Below, piece by piece: positions 8,664 to 16,634 of a stretch of 64,000 nucleotides of DNA (positions within the stretch are counted from its first letter, which is position 1; each line of letters starts with the position of its first letter). The stretch spans positions 62,001 through 126,000 of the forward strand of contig CAVWBH010000004.1 of the NCBI GenBank assembly GCA_963753195.1, written 5' to 3'. The notes beneath the pieces were generated by a model. That model was not told the DNA's origin. It saw only the letters and a program-made list of their open reading frames with translations, and ran no database searches. The stretch is from Palsa-504 sp963753195 (GTDB taxonomy: Bacteria > Actinomycetota > Actinomycetes > Streptosporangiales > Streptosporangiaceae). The position numbers and the translations under genes are program-made.

Positions 8664-9086
8664 TCACTCTTCCCCGCCGAGCTCGCGGGTCAGGTATTCA
8701 CTCACCGGCCCGAACATGCCCGGCAGCAGCTCGCCTGCCTCGATCAGGCCGGCCCACCGGACCTCGGCCAGCTCTTCGCTGTCGCCCACAAACACATTCG
8801 TCCCGTGAGTCGGCGTGGCGGCCAGGTAGATCATCCGGCGATGCGTCACGGGGTGCTCCCGTTCGCCGATAACCGGCCCGACGCGGATCTCGAGGCCGGT
8901 CTCCTCCCTGACCTCACGCACCGCGGCGTCCGCAAGCTGCTCGCCGGGCTCGACTTCGCCGGCCATGAACGTCCACGGCGGCTTGCCGTCGTGGCGACGG
9001 CCGACCAGGACACCTTCCAGGCTGGTCACGATCACGGCGACGACAGGCTGCACGGCCGCGGCAGCAGCCATAGACACACCACGCAT
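8664..9086 (-). CDS. Nudix hydrolase
   Basis: 140 aa. The Nudix box is complete: GEVEPGEQLADAAVREVREE followed by TGLEI, matching Gx5Ex7REUxEExGU with the metal-binding glutamates intact. Such enzymes hydrolyse nucleoside diphosphates linked to another moiety. ATG 9086 has GAGG 8 nt upstream; an in-frame ATG five codons later is also possible. The gene converges on the regulator at 8011. Substrate cannot be predicted. Confidence 0.9.
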   Translation of the reverse strand: MRGVSMAAAAAVQPVVAVIVTSLEGVLVGRRHDGKPPWTFMAGEVEPGEQLADAAVREVREETGLEIRVGPVIGEREHPVTHRRMIYLAATPTHGTNVFVGDSEELAEVRWAGLIEAGELLPGMFGPVSEYLTRELGGEE

Positions 9087-9122
9087 GACTCAGGCCTCGC
9101 GATCGTCAGACTGTCGGGCCCG

Positions 9123-9664
9123 TCACGATGGCACGCGCACCCACGTGCAGGGCCCGCCGATATTGAAAGAGTAGACGCCGGACAGGTTGACCGTCGCGGG
9201 GCCGTCCAAGCGGACGGTATAGCCGGGCTTGCTGGCGCTGCTGTTCACCGCGTAATCGCAAAGACCGCCACCGTCGACCTTCCCGTCACCGGCGGTGTGC
9301 CAGGTGCCCGACTTGATATCGTGGCCGACCACGTACAGGCCAGCGGCGCGGATGGTGTTGGCCTGCAGCTCACCGATCTCGGCCGCGATGGCCTGGCGCT
9401 GCCCGTTCAGCGTCGCGGCCTCCCGGTTCAGCGCCGCGTTGCGGGCCGCATAATCCTTCTGTGCCGCGGCCTGCGCGGCGCTCACGGCGTTCGCAGCCTG
9501 GCGTCCGCCGCGGTTACCTGCGAGCTCAAGGTGGCGTTGCGGAGCAATGCGACCGTCGCGACGCCGGCGAGCGCGCCGATGACCACGACCGCGGCAGCCA
9601 CGGCGAGGATATTGCGCACACGGTGTTGTTTGCTGGGAAGCGCAGGCGGCTGCTCGTCGTTCAT
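9123..9664 (-). pseudogene. Membrane-anchored coiled-coil protein, broken by a frameshift
   Basis: Reading from ATG 9664, an N-terminal cytoplasmic stretch and one membrane segment (ILAVAAAVVVIGALAGVA) continue to DARLRTP and stop at 9482. The protein plainly continues in another frame from about 9510 to 9123: an Ala/Glu-rich coiled coil, then a small domain with VGHDIKSGTWHTAGDG and a C-terminal CTWVRVPS, resembling actinobacterial surface proteins with a GTWxT-type domain. One missing base near 9482-9530 would restore one ~180-residue protein. It may be a real mutation or a sequencing error; no slippery site for programmed shifting is evident. Confidence 0.7.
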
Positions 9665-10344
9665 TGTCCTCCCCTTCTCCTGGGCGCCGGTGGATCCGGC
9701 ACTCCAATGACCATACGCAACCCTGGGCCCGGCCGTCCCCTACCCCCCCGGCCGGGGCCCGGGAAATGTCGGGCCGTTGCTCCGGGTAGATCTTCCCTCG
9801 ATTCGCATTTACAGCTTGGAATTTGAATTCTCCACGAGGATACCTGCGAGAGAGCGTCCCTTTGGGGGGCGCTTAAGCCCCGTTTCCGAGTGCTCCTGCA
9901 CGGCGCTCCGGAGGCGGAGTATTACCGGGCCTCGGGCGCATTCGTCCGATCATCGTGGCGGTGAGGAAAACCAGCGGAGCTGCTACGGAACCCCGGCATA
10001 CCGCTATGAGCGGGGCGCCCGGCCTGGGCTGGATATCCGTTCCGGGAGGGCGGCGGTGGATTGAAACGGAGCGATTTGGTCATGTGATGCCACCGGAAAA
10101 TCTCGAGATAGATGGTGTACCAGCTGAATACCCAGACGATTCCGCTGACCCGTCGCAGCCATCTCATCGTCAGGCTTCCGGTAGCTGGCACTGCGGCATA
10201 GCTCTGGTCTATCACTGGTACCGTCCGGTGTCCGCGCCTACGGACAGCGTGCCTGCCCAGCAGGACTGACGAGAACGCGCCCGTCGGCATCAGCTTCATG
10301 CCGGTCATGGGCGGCTTGGCCGTTGCTCTGGATAGGCTGGCGGC
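9665..10344. other. 680-nt region without a convincing gene
   Basis: Open frames exist on both strands, including a minus-strand frame from ATG 10308 to 9922 with a weak hydrophobic stretch, but none has a recognisable domain or a clear ribosome site. The part around 9780-9840 and 10060-10200 is lower in G+C. It probably holds the promoters of the flanking genes. Confidence 0.45.
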
Positions 10345-10794
10345 GTGGCCGACTACTACCGCGCCCCCGGCTGGTTCACGCGCAACGTTTTCAACCAGGT
10401 GGTGGCATTCCTGACCCGGCATGGCATCAGCGTTCTCGGCTCGCGTGTCCTCGCGGTGAAAGGCCGGACGAGCGGGCAGTGGCGTACCACGCCGGTGAAC
10501 CTGCTCACCCACGACGGCCGCCGCTACCTGGTCGCGCCCCGCGGCGAAACCCAGTGGGTGCGCAACTTGCGCGCCGTCGGCACCGGCGAACTGCGGGTGG
10601 GCAGGCGCGCCGAGAGCTTCCGCGGCCGGGAGCTGACCGACGACGAGAAGGTCCCGGTGCTGCGCGCCTATCTGAAGAGATGGAAGGCAGAGATCGGTAT
10701 CTTCTTCGAAGGTGTCGGGCCGGACTCCAGCGACGACCAGATCCGCGCCATCGCGCCCAGGCACCCAGCGTTCGAGGTGCTTCCTGGCGATTAG
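10345..10794 (+). CDS. F420-dependent nitroreductase/quinone reductase family (Ddn-like)
   Basis: 149 aa from GTG 10345. The sequence fits the deazaflavin-dependent nitroreductase family: an N-terminal helix, SRVLAVKGRTSGQWRTTPVN, then HDGRRYLVAPRGETQWVRNL, the usual F420 phosphate-binding region. Family members use reduced F420 to reduce quinones or other acceptors; the fold is a small split beta-barrel. Spacing to the opposite-strand cupin gene is 61 nt. Physiological substrate unknown. Confidence 0.9.
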   Translation: MADYYRAPGWFTRNVFNQVVAFLTRHGISVLGSRVLAVKGRTSGQWRTTPVNLLTHDGRRYLVAPRGETQWVRNLRAVGTGELRVGRRAESFRGRELTDDEKVPVLRAYLKRWKAEIGIFFEGVGPDSSDDQIRAIAPRHPAFEVLPGD

Positions 10795-10855
10795 CCCCGG
10801 AGACGGGTCGCTAGGAGCACGCTGCGCAGCAAGCCCCGGCTGAGCGAAGTGCGGT

Positions 10856-11370
10856 TCAGGGCTGTTGCGCCGGGATGCCGGGCGGGCCCAGGATGTCGAT
10901 GCCGTATCCGGCGGCGAGGGCGGCCATCTGCGCGGGGTCGGGGGGCTGGCCGGCGGCGGCGGCAGGGTCAGGGAGCGGGCCGGCTCGGCGCAGGTCCGCA
11001 TGAAGGCCTCGAACCCGCCCGGCTCGGTGACGAGCAAGAAGCTGGCGCCGCCCGCTGAGCTGACGGTGAAGGTATGCGGCGTGCCCTGAGGTCCGAACAC
11101 GAAGGATCCTGCGGGTGCGCGGATCACCTCGCCGCCGACCCAGATGGTCAGCTCGCCGTCCAGGACGTAGAACCATTCGTCCTCGCGGTGATGCACATGA
11201 AGCGGTGATCCGGCGTCTTGGGGGCCAAGGTGATGGATGACCGCGACACGACCAGCTGTTTCTTCGCCGGCGGCCTTGATGGTGGCCAGGAAGCCCATGA
11301 ACCAGAGCGCCTCCCCGTCGCCGGGCTGCAGCGCGATCGCTTTCTGCGCGGGGACGTGAACGTTACTCAT
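10856..11370 (-). pseudogene. Cupin-domain protein with a C-terminal frameshift
   Basis: The frame from ATG 11370 gives a single cupin with the metal-binding pattern SPLHVHHREDEWFYVLDGE and later PQGTPHTF. In the same frame the C-terminus turns into low-complexity Pro/Arg sequence, whereas the expected ending (PPDPAQMAALAAGYGIDILG) is found in another frame stopping at 10856. Adding one base to the six-G run at 10940-10945 would join the two. ATG 11370 overlaps the stop of the SRPBCC gene (ATGA), so the pair is a translationally coupled operon divergent from a TetR gene. It is either a slipped pseudogene or an uncorrected homopolymer error. Confidence 0.8.
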
Positions 11371-11981
11371 CGGGCGCTCTCCTTTTCTGGCGACCTGGGG
11401 CGGCGGGGCGCACGGCTGGTGTCGGCGGCTGCGGCGATGTCGGCGGCTGCGGCGAGGACGGCGCCCCCGGCCGTACCAGGCTGGTCCGGCGCCCAGGCCG
11501 GCGTTTCGGCGGCGCCCTGGAGCCGCCTGAGCGTGTGCTTCATGGCCTCCCGCAGCTCGCGGTGCCGGTTGGTCGGGACGTCGATGATCCGGGCCCAGGC
11601 CGGGATCCAGCGGACCTGGTAAGACTCGGTGACCCGGGTGCCGCCGGCTACGGGCTCGAAGCGGTAGCGCCAGACCGTGGACTCGCGGCCGCCTTCCTCG
11701 GTGACGAACGCGAACTCCTGGCCCCGGGCGGCGGCCAGCACGCGGCCGCGCCTGGACCAGCGCATGAGGCGGAACGGGCCACCCCGGTTGTAGCCGGTGA
11801 ACCTGGCCCCCACCGCCGCGGCAGTGCTGCCGCCGGTCCACTCGACCCGTTCGCATTCCGGGCTCCACTCGCCCATGCGGGGCAGGTCGGAAATCAGGCC
11901 GTAGATCCGTTCCGGGTCAGCGTTGATCACGATCTGCTGGCTGTCGCAGGTCAGCCACCATCTTCCCGTACTGGCTGGCAT
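11367..11981 (-). CDS. SRPBCC (polyketide cyclase/dehydrase-like) protein
   Basis: 204 aa. Residues ~10-150 show the START/Bet v 1-like pattern: IVINADPERIYGLISDLPRM, MGEWSPECERVEW, and the C-terminal half with GGTRVTESYQVRW. The last ~35 residues are an Ala/Arg-rich tail with no predicted fold. SRPBCC proteins hold hydrophobic ligands, and some catalyse cyclisation or dehydration. It is the first gene of a two-gene unit with the cupin and is probably controlled by the divergent TetR regulator through the promoter at 12014-12042. Confidence 0.87.
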   Translation of the reverse strand: MPASTGRWWLTCDSQQIVINADPERIYGLISDLPRMGEWSPECERVEWTGGSTAAAVGARFTGYNRGGPFRLMRWSRRGRVLAAARGQEFAFVTEEGGRESTVWRYRFEPVAGGTRVTESYQVRWIPAWARIIDVPTNRHRELREAMKHTLRRLQGAAETPAWAPDQPGTAGGAVLAAAADIAAAADTSRAPRRPRSPEKESAR

Positions 11982-12010
11982 AGCTCACACCTCTCGTATC
12001 GCTCGCACAG

Positions 12011-12042
12011 CTAAAGCTACGGTCATTAACTAAAGCTGTCAA
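12011..12042 (-). promoter_or_regulatory. Divergent promoter/operator region of the TetR-SRPBCC pair
   Basis: On the minus strand TTGACA (12042-12037), a 17-nt spacer and TAGCTT (12019-12014) form a good promoter for the SRPBCC-cupin operon. Two identical octamers CTAAAGCT (12011-12018 and 12030-12037), 19 bp apart, overlap the -10 and -35 boxes. Such placement fits repression by the adjacent TetR protein; binding is inferred. Confidence 0.5.
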
Positions 12043-12059
12043 GCGCCGAATGAGCTACG

Positions 12060-12743
12060 ATGATAGACATGAGCACAAACAGCGCGGCGGCCTTGCCCGC
12101 GGCCGCTGCTAGCGTCCCCGGGCGGCCGGACCGGCGGGCCCGGCACCGCCAGCAGACCATCGAGGAGATCCTCGCCATCGCCACCGACCTGATGACCGAG
12201 GAGGGAGTCAACGGGCTGAGCCTGGCCGGCATCGCCCGCCGCCTCGGCGTCCAGCCCCCCTCGCTGTACAAATATTTCCCGTCGCTGACCGCGGTCTACG
12301 ACGAGCTGTTCCGCCGGGGCCAGGGCGAGCACCTCACCGTTATGCGCGGCGCCATGGCCGGCGCCGAGCCCGGCCTGGCCGCCCTCACCGCCGGGCTGGA
12401 GGCCAGCGGACGCTGGCTGCTGGCCCACCGGGCGCTCGCCCAGCTGATGTTCTGGCGCCCCGTCCCCAGCTTCGAGCCTTCCCCGCAAGCCTTCGCGCCC
12501 AGCGCCGAGATGGTCGCCCTGCAGCGCGCCGCCCTCGCCGACGCGGTCACCGCCGGGCAGCTCGGCCCCGGCGCCGACTCCGACGAGGCCGTCTACCTCG
12601 TGTCCACCATGATCACCGGAATGCTGAGCCAGGCCATCGCCAACGAGCCCGACCTTCCCTGGGGCCAGGGCCGCTTCACCCCCCTGTTCCCGAAACTGCT
12701 AAGCCTGCTGGCGGCAGCCTACCCGCCGGCGCCGGCGCCATGA
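12060..12743 (+). CDS. TetR/AcrR family transcriptional regulator
   Basis: 227 aa. The N-terminal HTH spans ~residues 30-80 (IEEILAIATDLMTEEGVNGL, then IARRLGVQPPSLYKYFPS), with the usual Y-K-Y-F end of the recognition helix. The C-terminal half resembles a TetR_C ligand-binding domain (ALAQLMFWRPVP, VYLVSTMITGML). Start is ATG 12060 or ATG 12069; neither has a strong ribosome site. Divergent to SRPBCC-cupin with only 78 nt between, so probably an autoregulated repressor of that operon. Ligand unknown. Confidence 0.93.
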   Translation: MIDMSTNSAAALPAAAASVPGRPDRRARHRQQTIEEILAIATDLMTEEGVNGLSLAGIARRLGVQPPSLYKYFPSLTAVYDELFRRGQGEHLTVMRGAMAGAEPGLAALTAGLEASGRWLLAHRALAQLMFWRPVPSFEPSPQAFAPSAEMVALQRAALADAVTAGQLGPGADSDEAVYLVSTMITGMLSQAIANEPDLPWGQGRFTPLFPKLLSLLAAAYPPAPAP

Positions 12744-12810
12744 CCGCCGCGCGCTGAATCCGCCGGGCTGCCTTCGCATGGGGCGCACACGAAACGAGCG
12801 CGTTCCGTCG

Positions 12811-13518
12811 TCAAAGGCACCCTCGGCCACCCTCGCCGGCACGCGTCCCTCCTGGGTGGAGTCGGGCCGGACCGGGGGCGGCCGCGGGTACTGTGGCGCG
12901 GCCCAGGACGGCCGGCGCCACGAACTTCGGGGCCTTCGGCAGCGTGGTGTGCTCCAGTTGATCGACCGTGAAGCCGGCCTGCTGGATGGAGTCGAGGGTG
13001 GGGCGGTTGCAGTCGCAGCAGACGACCAGCCGGTTGAGCCAGTTCATCCGGTCCTGCAGGCGGGCCAGAGCGGGGTCGGCGGAGCGGAGATGCTCGATGA
13101 ACAGGAGCCGGCCGCCGGGCCGCAGCACCCTGCGCAGTTCCCGCAGGGTCCGGGGCTGATCGTCAACGCCGCACAGGACGAGGGTCGACACGGCCACGTC
13201 GAAGCTATGGTCCTCGAACGGAAGGTCCTCGGCCGGCGCACGCAGGACACGGGCGGACGGCCAGGGCTCGCCCGCGGGCTGCTCGCCGATCCTGCGCTGC
13301 AGGCGCCGCAGCATGGCGGGCTCGGGCTCGGTGATCGCGAGCGAGGTCACGTCCGGGCCGTAGCAGGGCAGGTTGGCGCCGGTTCCGCCGCCGATCTCGA
13401 GCACGTCGCCGTGGGCGCCGGCCAGCAGTCGCTCGCGGAAGGCGCGCAACCCGGCCCGTTCCGTTCCGGCCATCTGGCGGTCGTAGGTCAGAGCGAAGAA
13501 CGTGGTCCGCAGGCTCAT
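12811..13518 (-). CDS. Class I SAM-dependent methyltransferase
   Basis: 235 aa. Motif I is VLEIGGGTGANLPCYG at about residue 39, followed by the acidic motif II region and the post-motif FDVAVSTLVLCGVDD with LRPGGRLLFIEHLR, as in UbiE/COQ5-like Methyltransf_11 enzymes. The final ~25 residues after FVAPAVLG are Pro/Gly-rich and probably a tail. The methyl acceptor is unknown. Stand-alone gene on the minus strand, divergent from the HD/LuxR gene. Confidence 0.88.
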   Translation of the reverse strand: MSLRTTFFALTYDRQMAGTERAGLRAFRERLLAGAHGDVLEIGGGTGANLPCYGPDVTSLAITEPEPAMLRRLQRRIGEQPAGEPWPSARVLRAPAEDLPFEDHSFDVAVSTLVLCGVDDQPRTLRELRRVLRPGGRLLFIEHLRSADPALARLQDRMNWLNRLVVCCDCNRPTLDSIQQAGFTVDQLEHTTLPKAPKFVAPAVLGRATVPAAAPGPARLHPGGTRAGEGGRGCL

Positions 13519-13652
13519 GGTTTACCCTCACTTGGTCGCGGTGGAGATCGCTGCTACCGGGACCGTAACGACGCGGCATCGGCCAGCACATGAGGTGAAC
13601 GCCCCATCTTCAGGGCCTGTCCGCACAGGTCGGTGACGGTTAAGCTGGACTG

Positions 13653-15236
13653 GTGGGAGGGGGTGCCGGGGACCGGCGCGCCCGGCTGGCCGAGCTGGTC
13701 GCGGCGCTGTCGCTCGGCGTGGACCTGGGGTTCGGCCAGCCGATGGAACACGTCCTTCGGCAGTGCCTGATCGCGTTGCGGCTGGCCGATCATGCGGGGC
13801 TGGGCGACCAGGACCGGATGGCGGTGTACTACACCGCGCTGCTGGTCAACGTGGGTTGTCATGCCGATGCGCATGAGCAGGCCAAGTGGTTCGGCGATGA
13901 CATCGCGCTGAAGTCCGGCAAGTACGCGCACGAGCTGGGCAGCGTTCGCGGCACGCTGGCGACCATGCGGCTGGTCGGCGCGGGCAACCCGCCGTGGCAC
14001 AGGTTCCGGGTCGGGCTGGAGTTCGCTTTCTCCGGGCACCGCCAGCTCGACGGGATGATCTCCCAGCATGCCCGGCTGGCGCGGGTGCTGGCCGAGCAGC
14101 TCGGGCTGCCCGCCGTGGTGCGCGAGTCGGTCGGCGCGGCCTACGAGCAGTGGGATGGCCGCGGCTGGCCGGGCGCGCTGAAGACTGACGCGATACCGAT
14201 CGCGGCCAGGATCGCCCAGCTCGCGGAGTTCATCGAGGTGGCGCACCGCGTCGGCGGTATCGCGGGCGCGACGGCGCTAGCCCGCAGGCGCGCGGGCCGG
14301 CAGTTCGACCCGGTCCTGGCCGCGCTGCTGTGCGACCGGGCGGATCAGATCCTCGGCGGCCTTGACGCGGTCCGGGCCTGGCCGGCGGTGATCGCGGCCG
14401 AGCCCGCGCTGGCGGTGGAACTGTCGGCCGGGCAACTCGACGCCGCGCTGGCGGCGATCGCGAATTTCGTGGACCTGAAATCACCGTTCACCCTGGGTCA
14501 CTCCGTGGCAGTCGCGGAGCTGGCCGCCGACGCCAGCCGCAGACTCGGGCTGCCGCCGGAACAGGTGCTGACGCTGCGCCGGGCCGGGTTCGTGCACGGC
14601 TTCGGGCGCCTGGGGGTGTCGAACTCGATCTGGGACCGGCCCGGGCCGCTGAGCGCCGGGGAGTGGGAACGCGTCCGGATGTATCCCTACCTGACCGAGC
14701 GCATGCTGCACCAGTCGGCGGCGCTGGCCCCGCTCGGTGAGATCGCGGTCCAGCACCGGGAGCGCCTGGACGGCAGCGGCTACCCCAGGGGGCTTTCTGG
14801 CGGCGCGATCTCCAGGCTGGCCCGGGTGCTCGGGGCCGCCGAGGCGTATGCCTCGATGCTCGAGCCCCGGCCGCACCGGCCGGGGCGGCCGGCCCGGGAG
14901 GCGGCTGCGGAACTGCGGGCCGAGGTCCGGGCCGGCCGCCTGGACGGCGCGGCGGCCGACGCCGTGCTCGAGGCGGCAGGCCACCGCCTGCCGCGCCGCC
15001 GGGAAGCCGTGGCCGGCCTGACCGTCCGCGAGGTCGAGGTGCTCATCCTGCTCGCGCGGGGCCTGTCCAACCGGCAGATCGCCCAGCGGCTGGTGATCAC
15101 GCCGAAGACGGCGGGCAACCACGTCGAGCACATCTACGCCAAGATCGGCGCCACCAACCGGGCCGCCGCCGCGATGTTCGCGGTCCAGCACGGCCTGCTC
15201 CCGGAGGAGAAAGCTGCCGCCGCCGCGCCGCAGTGA
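13653..15236 (+). CDS. Tandem HD-GYP-like protein with C-terminal LuxR HTH
   Basis: 527 aa from GTG 13653. Two HD-type modules can be seen: a degenerate one ending YEQWDGRGWPGAL (~residue 170), and a second from ~290 with LGHSVAVAELAADAS, HGFGRLGVSN and HRERLDGSGYPRGL. The second has the GYP signature, but the HD pair of HDIGK is HG here, so metal binding and phosphodiesterase activity are doubtful. Residues ~450-515 are a LuxR/GerE helix-turn-helix (LTVREVEVLILLARGLSNRQ, then IAQRLVITPKTAGNHVEHIY). It is probably a DNA-binding regulator sensing a nucleotide or other small ligand. It converges on the aminotransferase gene. Confidence 0.88.
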   Translation: MGGGAGDRRARLAELVAALSLGVDLGFGQPMEHVLRQCLIALRLADHAGLGDQDRMAVYYTALLVNVGCHADAHEQAKWFGDDIALKSGKYAHELGSVRGTLATMRLVGAGNPPWHRFRVGLEFAFSGHRQLDGMISQHARLARVLAEQLGLPAVVRESVGAAYEQWDGRGWPGALKTDAIPIAARIAQLAEFIEVAHRVGGIAGATALARRRAGRQFDPVLAALLCDRADQILGGLDAVRAWPAVIAAEPALAVELSAGQLDAALAAIANFVDLKSPFTLGHSVAVAELAADASRRLGLPPEQVLTLRRAGFVHGFGRLGVSNSIWDRPGPLSAGEWERVRMYPYLTERMLHQSAALAPLGEIAVQHRERLDGSGYPRGLSGGAISRLARVLGAAEAYASMLEPRPHRPGRPAREAAAELRAEVRAGRLDGAAADAVLEAAGHRLPRRREAVAGLTVREVEVLILLARGLSNRQIAQRLVITPKTAGNHVEHIYAKIGATNRAAAAMFAVQHGLLPEEKAAAAAPQ

Positions 15237-16634
15237 ACCCGGCGGCGATAAGGCGATCGCCGATACCGCGGCCACGGCCCGGTCGACTTCGTCTGGGGTG
15301 TTGTAAAAGTAGAAACTGAGGCGGCAGCTGGCCGGCGGGGTCAGCCCAAGAGCGTGGTGGGCCAGCGTCGCACAATGGCATCCCGCCCGCGACTCCACCC
15401 CGGCCTGGTTGAGGGCCTCGGCCACGCTGGATGGATCGCGGGCGGCCAGGTTGAACGCGACCAGTGACGTCCGCAGGGCCGCATCGCGTGGCCCGTAGAT
15501 GCTGATCCCGCCGATAGCACTCAACCCGTCCAGCGCCCTCTTCGTCAGCTGCTGATTCCAGTCGCGAATACGCTCCATGGCGGCCCGGACGGCAGCGGGT
15601 CCGAGCGGCCTGGCGGTCCCGAAGTAGACCGGGCGGTCCGGAGTCAAGGCGAGATCGAGCAGGAGGCGGAGGGCCTGCGCGGAGATGATCACGCCGAGGA
15701 TGTTGGGCGTTCCGGCAGCATACTTCCAGGGCAGTGAGCTGTAGTCCACCTGGTCGGGGAACACCCGGCCCGCCGCGATCATGTCGCCCCCGTACAGGAA
15801 CGGCAGCGAGGCGGCCAGCAGGCGCTCCCGGGCGAACAGCACGCCGACGCCGAACGGCGCCAGCACCTTGTGGAAGGAGAACGCGAGGTAGTCGACGTCG
15901 AGCGCCTGCACGTCAACAAGGGATCCGGGCACCAACTGGGCGGCGTCGATCAGCAGGTAGGAACGACGCTCGCCAGTGGGCTGGCGGTATCCGCTCGAGT
16001 CGGCCAGGGCTCTGACCGCAGAGATAGGGTTCCTGGTACCCAGAAAGTTCGACGCCCCGGTGCAGCAGACCAGTTTGGTGCGCTCATCGATCAGCGATGC
16101 GAGGTGTTCCAGGTCCAGCTGGCCGCTGTCCGGATCGAATCGCGCCAGCCGGTATTCCACCCGTCGCCCCAGTCGGGGCAGTATCTCCCGGCACATCGCG
16201 TACCAGGGGACGTAGTTCGAGTTGTGCTCCATCATGGTGGTGACGACGTTGTCGCCGTCGCGGAACTCGGTGAGCAGCGAGTACATAACCGCGTTGATGG
16301 CTTCGGTGGTGTTCCGGTACAGCGCGATGCTCCTGCGGCTGGGTGCGCCGATGAACGCCGCGATCGTGTCGTAGGACGCCTCGAACTCCGCGGTCATCCG
16401 CTGTGAGGCGGAGGACTGCCCGCGATGCACGTTCTCGTACCCGGGCGCGAGCGACTCGTACAGCGCCAGCAGTTCCCGGGGCGGCTGGGTGCTCGCCGCG
16501 TTGTTCGTGACGATCCGGCCGGACTGCGGGAACGTAAAGTGCTTTCGTACCGCGTGGACGTCCACACTCGGCTCCGCGACATCCGCGCCACGGTCATGGG
16601 GGCGATCCCGGCCAGACCTGATGAGGGAGATCAT
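14481..16634 (-). CDS. Class V aminotransferase / cysteine desulfurase-like protein with read-through tail
   Basis: ATG 16634 overlaps the upstream methyltransferase stop (ATGA). Residues ~25-460 form a PLP class V fold: RNTTEAINAVMYSLL, EHNSNYVPWY, LLIDAAQLVPGSLVDVQALD with the PLP Asp, and AFSFHKVLAPFGVGVLFA with the Schiff-base Lys. Near the end, AGCHCATLAHHALGL resembles the C-terminal Cys loop of SufS/CsdA-type enzymes. The conserved part ends near 15240, but no stop occurs until 14481, so the frame runs ~750 nt antisense to the HD/LuxR gene. That tail is probably not meaningful sequence. Desulfurase, lyase and epimerase roles are all possible. Confidence 0.8.
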   Translation of the reverse strand: MISLIRSGRDRPHDRGADVAEPSVDVHAVRKHFTFPQSGRIVTNNAASTQPPRELLALYESLAPGYENVHRGQSSASQRMTAEFEASYDTIAAFIGAPSRRSIALYRNTTEAINAVMYSLLTEFRDGDNVVTTMMEHNSNYVPWYAMCREILPRLGRRVEYRLARFDPDSGQLDLEHLASLIDERTKLVCCTGASNFLGTRNPISAVRALADSSGYRQPTGERRSYLLIDAAQLVPGSLVDVQALDVDYLAFSFHKVLAPFGVGVLFARERLLAASLPFLYGGDMIAAGRVFPDQVDYSSLPWKYAAGTPNILGVIISAQALRLLLDLALTPDRPVYFGTARPLGPAAVRAAMERIRDWNQQLTKRALDGLSAIGGISIYGPRDAALRTSLVAFNLAARDPSSVAEALNQAGVESRAGCHCATLAHHALGLTPPASCRLSFYFYNTPDEVDRAVAAVSAIALSPPGSLRRGGGSFLLREQAVLDREHRGGGPVGGADLGVDVLDVVARRLRRDHQPLGDLPVGQAPREQDEHLDLADGQAGHGFPAARQAVACRLEHGVGRRAVQAAGPDLGPQFRSRLPGRPPRPVRPGLEHRGIRLGGPEHPGQPGDRAARKPPGVAAAVQALPVLDRDLTERGQRRRLVQHALGQVGIHPDAFPLPGAQRPGPVPDRVRHPQAPEAVHEPGPAQRQHLFRRQPESAAGVGGQLRDCHGVTQGER

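Noticed and set aside
9922..10308. Minus-strand open frame of 128 codons with a weak hydrophobic patch
   Set aside because: No ribosome site, no recognisable domain and a composition typical of chance frames in GC-rich DNA.
12811..12890. Gly/Pro-rich C-terminal tail of the methyltransferase as evidence of a frameshift
   Set aside because: No alternative frame continues a conserved methyltransferase ending, so a natural tail is simpler.
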